Source of the DNA: Rhizobium sp. LC145
GTDB lineage: Bacteria > Pseudomonadota > Alphaproteobacteria > Rhizobiales > Rhizobiaceae
Direction of reading: 5' to 3'
Assembly: GCF_001005825.1 (NCBI RefSeq)
Contig: NZ_LBHV01000002.1
Coordinates: forward strand, 372,001-436,000
DNA: 64,000 nucleotides
Under the pieces are notes generated by a model. The model searched no databases and was not told where the DNA came from. It was given only the letters and a program-made list of their open reading frames with translations. Made by a program: the position numbers and the translations under genes. Below are positions 27,086 to 35,432 of this stretch, piece after piece. How positions within the stretch are numbered: the first letter of the stretch is position 1; every line of letters begins with the position of its first letter.

Positions 27086-27578
27086 GGGCTGCCTCCTGGG
27101 CAAGGGGCCGCATGCTTATCGCGTTGACCGGGCAAACCTGCAGACACGCGCCGCAACCGGTGCAGAGCATGTCGTCCAGGTCGGGCAGGAAAGGACCGCC
27201 CATCCGCGGTCGAAAACGGATGGCTTGAACGGGACAGCTCTCACCGCAGGACTGGCAGGCGATGTTGCTCATCGGAAGGCATCCGTCACCGATGAGGGCG
27301 GTATGGGGAAAGCGCGAAGCGGGCTTCTCGTCGAATACGGCTTCAGGACAGCTTTCCTGGCAGGCGGCACAGAAGGTACATTCGCCAGCCGAAAAGTCGA
27401 CGCTCGGAAGTCCGCCCACGAGGCGGATTATGCCGGTGGGACATCGCTCCGCGCAGAGGCCGCATCCGGTGCAGTTGCGTAGGCTCTCAAGGGAGGCTCC
27501 GGGTGGGCAGAGGCGAGGCGGATGGACCGAGGAACGGCCGGTCAATAACTCTCGTCGGGAAAGCGGTGCCGGCCTCAT
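27078..27578 (-). CDS. napF: Ferredoxin-type protein NapF
   Basis: This is a 166-residue iron-sulfur protein with four cysteine clusters of the [4Fe-4S] type: CTGCGLCAERCP, CTFCAACQESCP, a third ending CQSCGESCP, and CTGCGACLQVCP. NapF is cytoplasmic and takes part in assembling the iron-sulfur cluster of NapA before export. It follows napE by 10 bases. Confidence 0.94.
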   Translation of the reverse strand: MRPAPLSRRELLTGRSSVHPPRLCPPGASLESLRNCTGCGLCAERCPTGIIRLVGGLPSVDFSAGECTFCAACQESCPEAVFDEKPASRFPHTALIGDGCLPMSNIACQSCGESCPVQAIRFRPRMGGPFLPDLDDMLCTGCGACLQVCPVNAISMRPLAQEAAHG

Positions 27579-27588
27579 GGACGCTCTC

Positions 27589-27780
27589 TCAGTGCACCGG
27601 AGGGCCGGGAGGCCCGAAAATCATCTGATAAAACCAGACGAGAAATCCGTAGCCTCCGACGACACCGATGGCCACTATCGGCCAGACTCCGAAAGCAAGG
27701 GCGAAGAATGCAAGCAGTTCATTACGCCGCCTGCGCCGCAGGTTTGTTGGGGAAGGCGGATCAGAAAGAACGTCCGACAT
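27589..27780 (-). CDS. napE: NapE, small membrane protein of the nap operon
   Basis: This 63-residue protein has one long hydrophobic segment (LLAFFALAFGVWPIVAIGVVGGYGFLVWFYQMIF), typical of NapE. Its exact role in nitrate reduction is not established. A perfect AGGAGG lies six bases before the ATG. It is the first gene of napEFDABC. No napG or napH is present, which fits alphaproteobacterial nap operons that rely on NapC. Confidence 0.9.
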   Translation of the reverse strand: MSDVLSDPPSPTNLRRRRRNELLAFFALAFGVWPIVAIGVVGGYGFLVWFYQMIFGPPGPPVH

Positions 27781-27974
27781 GCAACCTCCTGAATATACAC
27801 GAATGATAATATACAGTCGGAAAATGGCAACCCTTCCGAGAGTATAAAGAGCCCCGAGCTTCCGGTCGGAGCATTCGTCAGGAGGTATGCGAGCAGTCCA
27901 TGAGCGGAAGTGGCCGTTCCCAACGATGTGGGAAAGCCCTTTTTTTGTACGGGACTGCTTTGGTCAAAAAGGCT
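27781..27974. promoter_or_regulatory. nap upstream region
   Basis: This 194-base gap precedes napE on the minus strand. Two AATATAC copies (27792-27798 and 27808-27814 as read on plus) are spaced 16 bases apart in an AT-rich patch likely to hold the -10 region. I do not find a clear FNR or NnrR-type palindrome. Further out, TTCCCA and TGGGAA (27917-27922 and 27929-27934) form a hairpin with a seven-T run five bases later on the plus strand. Confidence 0.4.
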
Positions 27975-29228
27975 CTATTGCCGTATCAGCCACAGATAGG
28001 CGGCAGCCGTCCAGGAGAAGCCGAGCCCGCCGCAACCTTCACCTGTCGTCGGGTCGAAATATTCGGCAAAGCCTTCGGTTTCGATTGCGTCGATGGTGGA
28101 CTTGCGCAGCTCTTCGGCAAGATCCGTCTGGCCGTTGCGCTTCAGCCCGTCGATCAACAGCCAATTAATGATCGCCCAGGCGGGACCGCGCCAATAACGC
28201 TTCGGCTCAAAGCTCTCGATACCGGGCTTGGTGGTGGGAAAGGCGACCTTCACGCCTTTCGACCATGCTTTCATCTCATTCACCAATGCTCCCGCGATTT
28301 CCTCCTCCAGGTCCAATGAGAGAAGCGGGATGAAGCCTGCCTGGGTGGGAGCCGCCACGTCCTCGCCCGAGATCAGATCACGGGAGACGAAGCGCGAAAA
28401 TTCCGGCCGCCACTGGGCAAGCAGTGCCTTGCGGCTCAGAGCATTGAGTGCTGCGATTTCAGCTGCGTCATCTTGCCTTCCGAGCAGTCGGGCGAGATGC
28501 TCCAGATCTTCGCCGGCCTTGAGTAGGATCGCGGTCGTCTGAACTTCCGCCACCTTGAACGGTGCCTTTTCCCATTGCCTGGCCGGTTCCCAGTCGCAGG
28601 CTGCATAAGTATCGACCAGATGAATGAAGCGCCTGTAATCCTCATCGCGCGGACGCATCTCGGCATTGACGTGACCGGTATCCTTGCGCGCGACCGCCGT
28701 TTCGGTCGTGGTCGGCACTCGGGCAAGCGCGAGGTCCCAGGCGGGCGAGTTGTCGCTGCCGCTTTCCCATGGGTGCAGGAGCGCAACGAGCCCGGTTCCC
28801 TTGGGGTCGCGGGCGGAATACCACCAGCGATGCCATTTCAGGGCAGCCTCGTAGAGGGGAGGCGTTCTTGCCTCGGCAGGGCCTGCAGCCTCGTGTACCT
28901 TGCGCAGCGCGATCGCAAAAACCGGAGGTTGCGTGATGCCCGAGGTCGGGACCGAATGGCGCGTGCGCCAGACGTTAGCGCCGGGGAAATAGGTATCGCT
29001 CGGCTGATGGAAGACGATGTGCGGGATCATGCCGTCCGCCCACTGACCCTCGGCAAGCCGTTCCAGTTCACGATAGGCGCGGTCGACGTCATAAAGTGAA
29101 AACCCCATGGCGACGAAGGCGGAATCCCAGTTCCACTGGAAGGGATAGAGCCGATCGGTAGGCACCGTATAGCCGCCGCGGTCATTGACCGCGAGAATCC
29201 GCCTCGCCTCGTCGAGATGCTTGCTCAT
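27975..29228 (-). CDS. GH63-type glycoside hydrolase (mannosyl/glucosylglycerate hydrolase-like)
   Basis: This is a 417-residue (alpha/alpha)6 enzyme resembling the short GH63 enzymes that cut mannosyl- or glucosylglycerate. Landmarks are QWNWDSAF (31-38), WESGSDNSP (154-162, with Asp159 at the general-acid position) and EYFDPTTGEGCGG near the end (Glu389 as probable base). No signal peptide is present, so it acts on imported substrate. It is the last gene of the LacI-ABC operon, 19 bases after the ATPase gene. A compatible-solute glycoside as nutrient is plausible but inferred; other small alpha-glycosides remain possible. Confidence 0.8.
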   Translation of the reverse strand: MSKHLDEARRILAVNDRGGYTVPTDRLYPFQWNWDSAFVAMGFSLYDVDRAYRELERLAEGQWADGMIPHIVFHQPSDTYFPGANVWRTRHSVPTSGITQPPVFAIALRKVHEAAGPAEARTPPLYEAALKWHRWWYSARDPKGTGLVALLHPWESGSDNSPAWDLALARVPTTTETAVARKDTGHVNAEMRPRDEDYRRFIHLVDTYAACDWEPARQWEKAPFKVAEVQTTAILLKAGEDLEHLARLLGRQDDAAEIAALNALSRKALLAQWRPEFSRFVSRDLISGEDVAAPTQAGFIPLLSLDLEEEIAGALVNEMKAWSKGVKVAFPTTKPGIESFEPKRYWRGPAWAIINWLLIDGLKRNGQTDLAEELRKSTIDAIETEGFAEYFDPTTGEGCGGLGFSWTAAAYLWLIRQ

Positions 29229-29247
29229 TCTTGATACTCCAGGGGTT

Positions 29248-30306
29248 TCAGGCGGCCGCTGCCGGATAGGATTTGCCGCTTTCGGGCGAAAGCCAGGTGA
29301 TTCGGTTGCGGTCGAGCTTCAGCCCGATCACATCGCCGCTTCTGACGGTTTCGGATGCCGGCAGGATGACGCGCACCGGCTGGTCGTGGATCGATCCTGT
29401 CAGGAGCAGGTGCGATCCCATCGGCTCGGCCACGCGGACCTTCATTTCCATCCCCTCCGGCAGGTTTGCGAGCTCCACGGCTTCGCCGCGAAGGCCAAGC
29501 ACGATCTCGCTTGCGGACCCATCCGGCACGACCAATTGTTGAACCCCTGCGGCTACACGGCCGTTTTCCACCGGCACCTTGATGAAATTCATCGGCGGAT
29601 TGCCGATGAAGCCGCCGACGAAACGTGTCGCGGGATGGTTGTAGACGTCGACCGGCGAGCCCACCTGCTCGACCACGCCGTTATGCATGACGGCGATACG
29701 GTCGGAGAGGCCCATCGCCTCTGTCTGGTCATGGGTGACATAGATCGTCGTGGTGCCCGCCGATTGCAGCACGGTTTTGAGTTCGGTGCGCATTTCAAGC
29801 CGCAGCAGCGCATCCAGATTCGAAAGCGGCTCGTCCATGAGCAGCACCTTGGGCTCGACGGCGAGTGCGCGGGCGACCGCCACGCGCTGGCGCTGTCCAC
29901 CGGAGAGCTTGTTCGGGTAGCGGTCGAGATAGGGTTCGATATGCAGCAGACCGGCGGCTTTCTCGACCTGCTTTTTCACCCGCGCGTCGTCCACTTTCTG
30001 CATGCGTAGGCCGAAGGCGACGTTCTCGTAAACTGTCATGTGCGGGAAGACGGCATAATTCTGAAAGACCATCGCCAGACCGCGGTCCTTTGGTGGCAAG
30101 CCGATCACCGACTTCTCGCCGATGCGCACGTCGCCGGAGGTTGCGCTCTCCAGCCCCGCGATGATGCGCAGAAGCGTGGTCTTGCCGCAGCCCGACGGCC
30201 CGAGCAGTGAGACGAATTCTCCGTCGTTGATCGTCAGCGAGATTTCCTTCAGCGCCTGGAAGGAGCCGAAGTTCTTGCGGATGCGATCTATGACAATATT
30301 GGCCAT
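29248..30306 (-). CDS. Sugar ABC transporter ATPase (UgpC/MalK type)
   Basis: This is a 352-residue ATPase. It has Walker A GPSGCGKTT, Q-loop FQNYAVFPH, signature LSGGQRQR, Walker B LLMDEPLSNLD and switch VTHDQTEA. The C-terminal regulatory domain starts near FIGNPPMN. The ATG at 30306 begins the conserved N-terminus MANIVIDRI 13 bases after the permease stop. A longer in-frame reading overlaps that permease and is rejected. It serves the importer whose permeases are at 30320-31998. Confidence 0.92.
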   Translation of the reverse strand: MANIVIDRIRKNFGSFQALKEISLTINDGEFVSLLGPSGCGKTTLLRIIAGLESATSGDVRIGEKSVIGLPPKDRGLAMVFQNYAVFPHMTVYENVAFGLRMQKVDDARVKKQVEKAAGLLHIEPYLDRYPNKLSGGQRQRVAVARALAVEPKVLLMDEPLSNLDALLRLEMRTELKTVLQSAGTTTIYVTHDQTEAMGLSDRIAVMHNGVVEQVGSPVDVYNHPATRFVGGFIGNPPMNFIKVPVENGRVAAGVQQLVVPDGSASEIVLGLRGEAVELANLPEGMEMKVRVAEPMGSHLLLTGSIHDQPVRVILPASETVRSGDVIGLKLDRNRITWLSPESGKSYPAAAA

Positions 30307-30319
30307 GGAAATGGTCCCG

Positions 30320-31150
30320 TTACTTGGAGGAAATGCCCCAGATCGCGAACAGGTAACGCCTGACCGCGAAGATGAAGATGACCGAGGGAAGGATGAGCAG
30401 CAGGCCGCCGGCAAACCGGTAATGCATCGGGCTTTCGGACAGCACCGTCAGCAGGTAAGCCGTCAATGTGCGATTTCTGACCGTCAGCACGGAAGCCGCG
30501 AAGACCTCGTTCCAGGAAATGACGAAGGCGAAGACCGCCGTCGCCACGATGCCGGGTAGCGCAAGCGGCGCGACGACCTTGAAGAAGGCCTGGATACGGG
30601 TGCAGCCGAAGACCCAGGCGGCCTCCTCGAGTTCTCGGGGGACGCCGAGGAAAATGCCCTGCGTCACCAGCGCCGCGAAGGGCAGCGCCAAAACCGTATG
30701 GATCAGGCCGACGCCGATAATGGTATCGTAGAGACCGAGCCGGATGTAGGAGACGGTGAGCGGCAGCGCCAGGATGGCTAGCGGAAAGGCGCGGGTGAGC
30801 AGCACCAGCAGCCGATAGCTATCCTTGCCACGGAAATTGTACCGGGCAAGCGCGTATCCGGCCGGCGCCCCGAGCAGGATCGACAGCGCTACGGTGATCC
30901 CGGCAGCACCGAGCGAATTGAAAAAACTCTGCGTCACACCCTCGGTTCTGAGGAAGAGCAGGAACGGGTCCAGCGAAATGCCCATCGGCAAACCGGTTTT
31001 CGGCCACTGGTAGACGCCTTGGCGTCCGCCGAGCGCACCGAGCGCCACGAGGTAAATCGGCACCAGCACCCAGGCGCAGAGCGCGATGATGCCGCTCCAC
31101 AGCAGCCAGCGGCGAGAAGAGACGAAACCCGCGGGGTTGGCGGTGCTCAT
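30320..31150 (-). CDS. Sugar ABC transporter permease (MalG type)
   Basis: This is a 276-residue MalG-type permease. Its first helix is around LWSGIIALCAWVLVPIYLV. The EAA loop is divergent (EEAAWVFGCTRIQAFFKVVAP, with VFG in place of the usual VDG). Overlap with the upstream MalF-type gene is four bases. It is part of the importer in the GH63/LacI operon. Confidence 0.9.
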   Translation of the reverse strand: MSTANPAGFVSSRRWLLWSGIIALCAWVLVPIYLVALGALGGRQGVYQWPKTGLPMGISLDPFLLFLRTEGVTQSFFNSLGAAGITVALSILLGAPAGYALARYNFRGKDSYRLLVLLTRAFPLAILALPLTVSYIRLGLYDTIIGVGLIHTVLALPFAALVTQGIFLGVPRELEEAAWVFGCTRIQAFFKVVAPLALPGIVATAVFAFVISWNEVFAASVLTVRNRTLTAYLLTVLSESPMHYRFAGGLLLILPSVIFIFAVRRYLFAIWGISSK

Positions 31151-31998
31151 GGCAGGCGCTCCGGATCGACCTTGATGGCCTTGAGGTAGACGAGGGTCGC
31201 GGCAAGCGAGATGACCATGATCAGGACCGCATAGGCAGCCGCCACCCCGTAATTCTGGTTCTGGTTCTGCCAGTTGTAGGCTTCACCCACGAGAACCGGG
31301 AAATTGCGGCCTCCGAGCGCGTAGACGACCGCAAAGACTTCGAAGGCGAGTACGGTCCGCAGGATGAGGGCGGATTGCAGCGCCGGGCGGATGAGCGGCA
31401 GGGTGATGCGCCAGAACCGCGTCCAGGGTCCTGCGCCGAAGATTTCGGCGGCTTCCTTGAACTCCTTCGGCACCTGGTTGAGGCCGGCGACGATAATAAC
31501 CATGACGATCGCCGTGCCGCGCCAGATTTCGGCGATCGCGATCGCGATAAAGAGCGCCACCGGCGTCTGATAGGAAAGCCAGCTCGTTTGCCGCTCGATA
31601 AGGCCGAGGCCGAAGAGCAACGAGTTGAAATACCCGGTATTCTGCAGGATCGAGAGCCAGACGAGGCCGGCGGCGAGATCCGAAATGGCAAGGGGAATGG
31701 TCCAGATCCAGAGGATGGTTTCGCGGCCGCCCGCGATTTTGGCGACCATGGTGCCCATGGCAAGCGCGATGGCGAGCTGAACCGGTACGACAACAGCGGT
31801 GAGCAGGAAGGTATTCTGGACCGAGCGCCCGAAATTGATGTCGTTCACCATGCGCTGCGCATTGGCAAGCGAAGGCGCGCCGTTATCGGAGATCGCCAGC
31901 CAGATCGTCTGCACCAGCGGCACGATGAACAGCAGCGCCAGGAAGGCGACGGAAGGCAGGATCAGGAGATAGGGGACCCAGGGTCTGGTTTGCGTCAT
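31147..31998 (-). CDS. Sugar ABC transporter permease (MalF type)
   Basis: This is a 283-residue MalF-type permease. The ATG at 31998 starts MTQTRPWVPYLLILPSVAF, a normal N-terminus with the first helix at once. A longer reading would overlap the binding-protein gene. The EAA loop reads EAAEIFGAGPWTRFWRITLP. Like its partner it has FG rather than DG in this loop, so the two subunits probably co-evolved with their ATPase. A stem-loop lies between it and the binding-protein gene. Confidence 0.9.
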   Translation of the reverse strand: MTQTRPWVPYLLILPSVAFLALLFIVPLVQTIWLAISDNGAPSLANAQRMVNDINFGRSVQNTFLLTAVVVPVQLAIALAMGTMVAKIAGGRETILWIWTIPLAISDLAAGLVWLSILQNTGYFNSLLFGLGLIERQTSWLSYQTPVALFIAIAIAEIWRGTAIVMVIIVAGLNQVPKEFKEAAEIFGAGPWTRFWRITLPLIRPALQSALILRTVLAFEVFAVVYALGGRNFPVLVGEAYNWQNQNQNYGVAAAYAVLIMVISLAATLVYLKAIKVDPERLP

Positions 31999-32028
31999 CG
32001 GCGTGCCCCGCAGGCGGATTGAAGAACT

Positions 32029-32052
32029 GGGTCCGGGCTTGCGCCCGAACCC
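32029..32052 (-). other. Intercistronic stem-loop with GCAA tetraloop
   Basis: On the minus strand, GGGTTCGGGC and GCCCGGACCC form a 10-bp stem (one U-G pair) closed by a GCAA loop of the stable GNRA class. It lies between the binding-protein stop (32072) and the MalF-type permease start (31998). No U-run follows. It probably protects the binding-protein message. Confidence 0.6.
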
Positions 32053-32071
32053 GAACAGCCTTGGGAGGCGC

Positions 32072-33346
32072 TCATTCGACGGGGCAGGGGCCGTCGCTCT
32101 TTGCATCTGGCGCCCAGCAGGCAGCCTTGGTGTCGGTCATCAGCTTGGAAAGCGTTGCACCCTGCGCCTTGAGTACGTCGGCCACCGGTTCGTTCTGGAG
32201 AACGATACGCTGGAAGCTGTCCATGTAGACCTTGTTGAATTCGCCGCCCTTGTCTCCGAGACCGACCGGAAGAAGCGAAATCAGCGCATCGTCGGCAGCT
32301 TGTGTGGCTGTGACGGCGCCTGCAAGCAGGGCGACGCCCGGATCGAGATCCGGCGGGAGCTGAACGTTCAAGGTCGGGAAGAAGCCGACGCGCTGTGCGG
32401 TCAAAAGCTGCGTCTCCTGCATTGTCAAGTGCTCGATGACCTTGGTGGCGCCTGCGGCATCCGGTGCCCCCTTCGGGATCGCCAGTCCGGCGACGACCGG
32501 CATATAGCCGCGCCCCTTCGGACCAGCCGGCGCGGGGAAGACGACATAATCGTCAGGCGAGGCGGAGATCGCGTTCCTGAGACGCGCGACATGGTCCCAG
32601 GCAACCATCACTTCGCCGGCGGCAAGCGGCTCCTGCATGAAGTCATAATTGGTGGAATTTGGATTGACCTGAGCCCACAGTTCCTTGAATTTCTCCCAGC
32701 CGGCAGCGGCGTCCGCATTCTGGAAGGTGCGCACCACGCCACCCGTAAAGGACGGATAGAAATAGCCCTCGAAATAGCGGGCCATCAGCCCTTTCGGACC
32801 CGCCGGAAAGCCGATCTGCGGCTGTCCGGTCGCCTCCTGCAGCTTCCTGCCCCATTCTATGAGCTGGTCATAGCTGAGCGTGTTCACGTCCGCGCCCTCG
32901 GGCAGGTGCTGCAGCGCATCCTTGTGGGCAGCCATGACATAGGTGGCCTGCATCCATGGGATGTATTGCTGGCTGGTCTTGCCGAGCTTGCCGAGATCGA
33001 GCAATGACTGCGGCATGCCTCCATCGGCCAGTTTCTTCGCCAGTTCGTCGAGCGGCTCGAAACCATCCCTGTCGGCGATCGGCGAAAGCTCGCCATGCAG
33101 CGCCCCGACAAGGCTGATCGTATGCTTGCCGGCCTGGCGCTCCGCCTCCATGCGCACGGCGAACTGCGGCGGCTCCTCGACGACATAGTCGATGTCGCCG
33201 ACGCCTTGCAGCAGTTCTTCGCGCACGACGGTCGCTTCCTCGATCGGGCGAAGCTGGGTGGACAGGAATACAGTCTGTGCCAGCGAGGGTGAGGCGAAGG
33301 TCAGCACCGTCGAGGCCAGAATTCCGAATGACAGCAAGCGTTTCAT
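32072..33346 (-). CDS. Sugar ABC transporter substrate-binding protein
   Basis: This is a 424-residue family 1 solute-binding protein with a Sec signal (MKRLLSFGILASTVLTFASPSLAQ). The mature start, TVFLSTQLRPIEEA, is less typical than in the other binding proteins here. The C-terminus has two cysteines (ACWAPDAKSDGPCP) that may form a disulfide in the periplasm. It follows the LacI gene by 44 bases in the same direction and heads the importer genes of the GH63 operon. Confidence 0.88.
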   Translation of the reverse strand: MKRLLSFGILASTVLTFASPSLAQTVFLSTQLRPIEEATVVREELLQGVGDIDYVVEEPPQFAVRMEAERQAGKHTISLVGALHGELSPIADRDGFEPLDELAKKLADGGMPQSLLDLGKLGKTSQQYIPWMQATYVMAAHKDALQHLPEGADVNTLSYDQLIEWGRKLQEATGQPQIGFPAGPKGLMARYFEGYFYPSFTGGVVRTFQNADAAAGWEKFKELWAQVNPNSTNYDFMQEPLAAGEVMVAWDHVARLRNAISASPDDYVVFPAPAGPKGRGYMPVVAGLAIPKGAPDAAGATKVIEHLTMQETQLLTAQRVGFFPTLNVQLPPDLDPGVALLAGAVTATQAADDALISLLPVGLGDKGGEFNKVYMDSFQRIVLQNEPVADVLKAQGATLSKLMTDTKAACWAPDAKSDGPCPVE

Positions 33347-33390
33347 TTGTTTCTCCTCCTTATTGTCTTTCTGTTTGCTTCGGCTGTTGA

Positions 33391-34401
33391 CTAAACATCC
33401 GGGAAAGAACGGCGATGGCTTTCCCGATCCACGAATTCGATGGGACGCAGTTCCTGAAGGTTCTCGGCGGGTTCTCCCGCGATGGCGCGAAGCAGCAGGG
33501 AGGCGAAGCTCGCGCCGAGGTTTTCGCCGGTCATCCGCATGGTCGATAGCGGTGGGCTTGCGAATGCGCCGATCGGCAGATCGTCGTGGCCGACGATGCT
33601 GATGGTCTCGCCACCCTCGATTTCACGCAGTGCCCGCAGCGCGCCGATCGCCATTTCATCGGTGGCGCAGACAAGCGCCGTCGGACGCAACGGCCGGCGC
33701 AGAAGCTCAAGCGCCGCAAGATAGCCGCCTTGTTCGGTCGGCGCGCCTTCGGCGCAGAGGCTGGCCTCCAGACCGCATTCATCCAGGGCAGCCTGCCAGC
33801 CGCGACGACGGGTGTGAGCGAAATAGTATTCCTGCGGGCCAGCGATATGGCCGATCCGGCGATGGCCGGCGGCATGGAAGCGCAATGTCGCTTGGCGGAA
33901 GCCGGAAAAACCATCGCCATCGATGAAGGCGTGCGGCGTGGGGGATTCGGTGCGCCCGTTGGTGACGAAGGGAATACCGCGAGATTGCAGGAATTCGACG
34001 CGCTCGTCATTGCGTTTGGTGCGCACCAGCAGCATGGCATCCACCCTTCGCCCGTCGACAAAGCGGCGGCACATCTCGAGTTCGCTTTCGCCACGCGGAA
34101 CGGGCGCAATCACGAGGTTGAGACCGGCGCCGGCGAGATGCTCGGCACAGCCGGAGAGCATGTCGATGAAGTGGGGAGGGCCGATATGGCCCGGATCGCT
34201 GGGAAGCGTGACGGCGACGAGTTCGGCCCGTTGCTTGCGAAGCCGGCGCGCCGAGGCGTTTGGCCTATACCCGACCTTGTCGGCGGCTTCTCGAACCCGC
34301 TCGCGCGTAGTGGGGGAAACATCCGCATAGCCGTCCAAGGCACGGGAAACCGTGGTGATGGACAAGCCGAGCGATTGCGCAAGCTGTTTTAGATTGGACA
34401 A
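33391..34401 (-). CDS. LacI-family transcriptional repressor
   Basis: This is a 336-residue LacI-type repressor. The helix-turn-helix (NLKQLAQSLGLSITTVSRAL) is at the extreme N-terminus, followed by the hinge and a periplasmic-binding-like sensor domain. The start is a TTG at 34401, chosen because AGGGAGGAAACC directly precedes it. In-frame ATGs at 34428 and 34449 have no ribosome site and would put the operator inside the coding sequence. Two palindromes stand just upstream, so it probably represses itself and the downstream importer and GH63 genes. Confidence 0.9.
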   Translation of the reverse strand: MSNLKQLAQSLGLSITTVSRALDGYADVSPTTRERVREAADKVGYRPNASARRLRKQRAELVAVTLPSDPGHIGPPHFIDMLSGCAEHLAGAGLNLVIAPVPRGESELEMCRRFVDGRRVDAMLLVRTKRNDERVEFLQSRGIPFVTNGRTESPTPHAFIDGDGFSGFRQATLRFHAAGHRRIGHIAGPQEYYFAHTRRRGWQAALDECGLEASLCAEGAPTEQGGYLAALELLRRPLRPTALVCATDEMAIGALRALREIEGGETISIVGHDDLPIGAFASPPLSTMRMTGENLGASFASLLLRAIAGEPAENLQELRPIEFVDRESHRRSFPDV

Positions 34402-34428
34402 GGTTTCCTCCCTCGTCTCAAGGTTCAT

Positions 34429-34442
34429 CCAAAACGTTTTGG
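34429..34442. promoter_or_regulatory. LacI operator, proximal copy
   Basis: CCAAAACGTTTTGG is a perfect 14-bp palindrome with the central CG typical of LacI-family operators. It is 27 bases upstream of the TTG start of the repressor gene. Confidence 0.8.
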
Positions 34443-34450
34443 GAGTCAAG

Positions 34451-34464
34451 CCGAAACGTTTTGG
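34451..34464. promoter_or_regulatory. LacI operator, distal copy
   Basis: CCGAAACGTTTTGG differs from the proximal operator by one base (34453). The two centres are 22 bp apart, about two helical turns, so two repressor dimers would sit on the same face of the DNA. Confidence 0.75.
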
Positions 34465-34505
34465 ATAGGATTCAGGAGAGGCGAGAAGGGAAAGAGGAGT
34501 GTTTG

Positions 34506-35432
34506 CTAAAGCGCGGCGCGTCTGTCCCGTCTGGCAAGCCGCTCAAGCAGGTAATCCACCTCGGCCTTGGCGGTCGCGGTCAGCATCTGGCCCGGTTTGC
34601 GCTGCGCATCTGAGGTAATGACGCCGCGGCGCTTCAACACGTGCTTTCGCACCGCAAGCCCAATGCCGAGCTGCTGCTCATAGCGGATCAGCGGCAGGTG
34701 AGCGTCGAAGAGGTCGTGGGCCTCATCACGCTTGCCGGCTGCGAACAGCTCGACGAGTTCCACCAGCATGTCCGGAAAGCCGTAGCCGGTCATCGCGCCG
34801 TCGGCGCCGCGTTCCGGTTCGAAATCGAGGAACATGCCGCCATTGCCGCAAAGGATCGAGAACTCCCGCAGTTCGCCGGCCTTCTGCATGGCTCTGAGCT
34901 TCGAGATCTTTTCGAGGCCCGGCCAGTCTTCGTGTTTCAGCATCCGGCAGGAGGAGTGGTTTGCGATGACCTTGGCAACGACACTGGCTGACATGACGAC
35001 GCTGAGCGTCAGCGGATAATCCTGCAGCACCCAGGGGATGTCTTCCCCGATCGCTTCAACGGCCTGCTCGAAATAGCCTACGATCTGTTCGTCCGTGCGA
35101 AGCGCCGGTGTCGGCGCGATCATCACGCCGGCGGCTCCCATCTCCATCGCGTCACGGGCAAGCGACCGCATGGCGGCGAAGCCGGGTGCGGAGACGCCGA
35201 CGATGACGGGCACATTTGCGCGCGATACCACCTGTTTGATGATGGCGCGCGATTCCGAAGGCTCCAGCTTCGGCGCCTCGCCCATAATGCCGAGGATGGT
35301 GATGCCGGTAACGCCGCTCTCGACATAGAAATCGGTCAGGCGGTCGATGGATGGGTGGTCGAGCGCGCCATCCGGCAGGAACGGCGTGGTGGCGATGGCA
35401 TAGACGCCCTTCGATTGTGTGCTGAATGTCAT
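34506..35432 (-). CDS. DapA-family class I aldolase/dehydratase-like enzyme
   Basis: This is a 308-residue TIM-barrel enzyme of the dihydrodipicolinate synthase family. The motif GIMGEAPKL (48-56) replaces the usual GTTGE. Tyr139 (QDYPLT) and Lys166 (CRMLKHED) are at the catalytic positions. The altered loop argues against true DapA. Its ATG overlaps the RraA-like gene stop by ATGA, so the pair is co-translated. Many RraA/HMG-aldolase-type proteins act on 2-keto acids too, so the two may work in sequence on one substrate. This is inference. Confidence 0.85.
   Translation of the reverse strand: MTFSTQSKGVYAIATTPFLPDGALDHPSIDRLTDFYVESGVTGITILGIMGEAPKLEPSESRAIIKQVVSRANVPVIVGVSAPGFAAMRSLARDAMEMGAAGVMIAPTPALRTDEQIVGYFEQAVEAIGEDIPWVLQDYPLTLSVVMSASVVAKVIANHSSCRMLKHEDWPGLEKISKLRAMQKAGELREFSILCGNGGMFLDFEPERGADGAMTGYGFPDMLVELVELFAAGKRDEAHDLFDAHLPLIRYEQQLGIGLAVRKHVLKRRGVITSDAQRKPGQMLTATAKAEVDYLLERLARRDRRAAL

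Noticed and set aside
27887..28319. Plus-strand small open frames beginning after AGGAGG near 27880
   Set aside because: A ribosome-site-like sequence is present, but the frames run antisense into the GH63 gene and pass through the hairpin and T-run. The peptides look like shadow translations.
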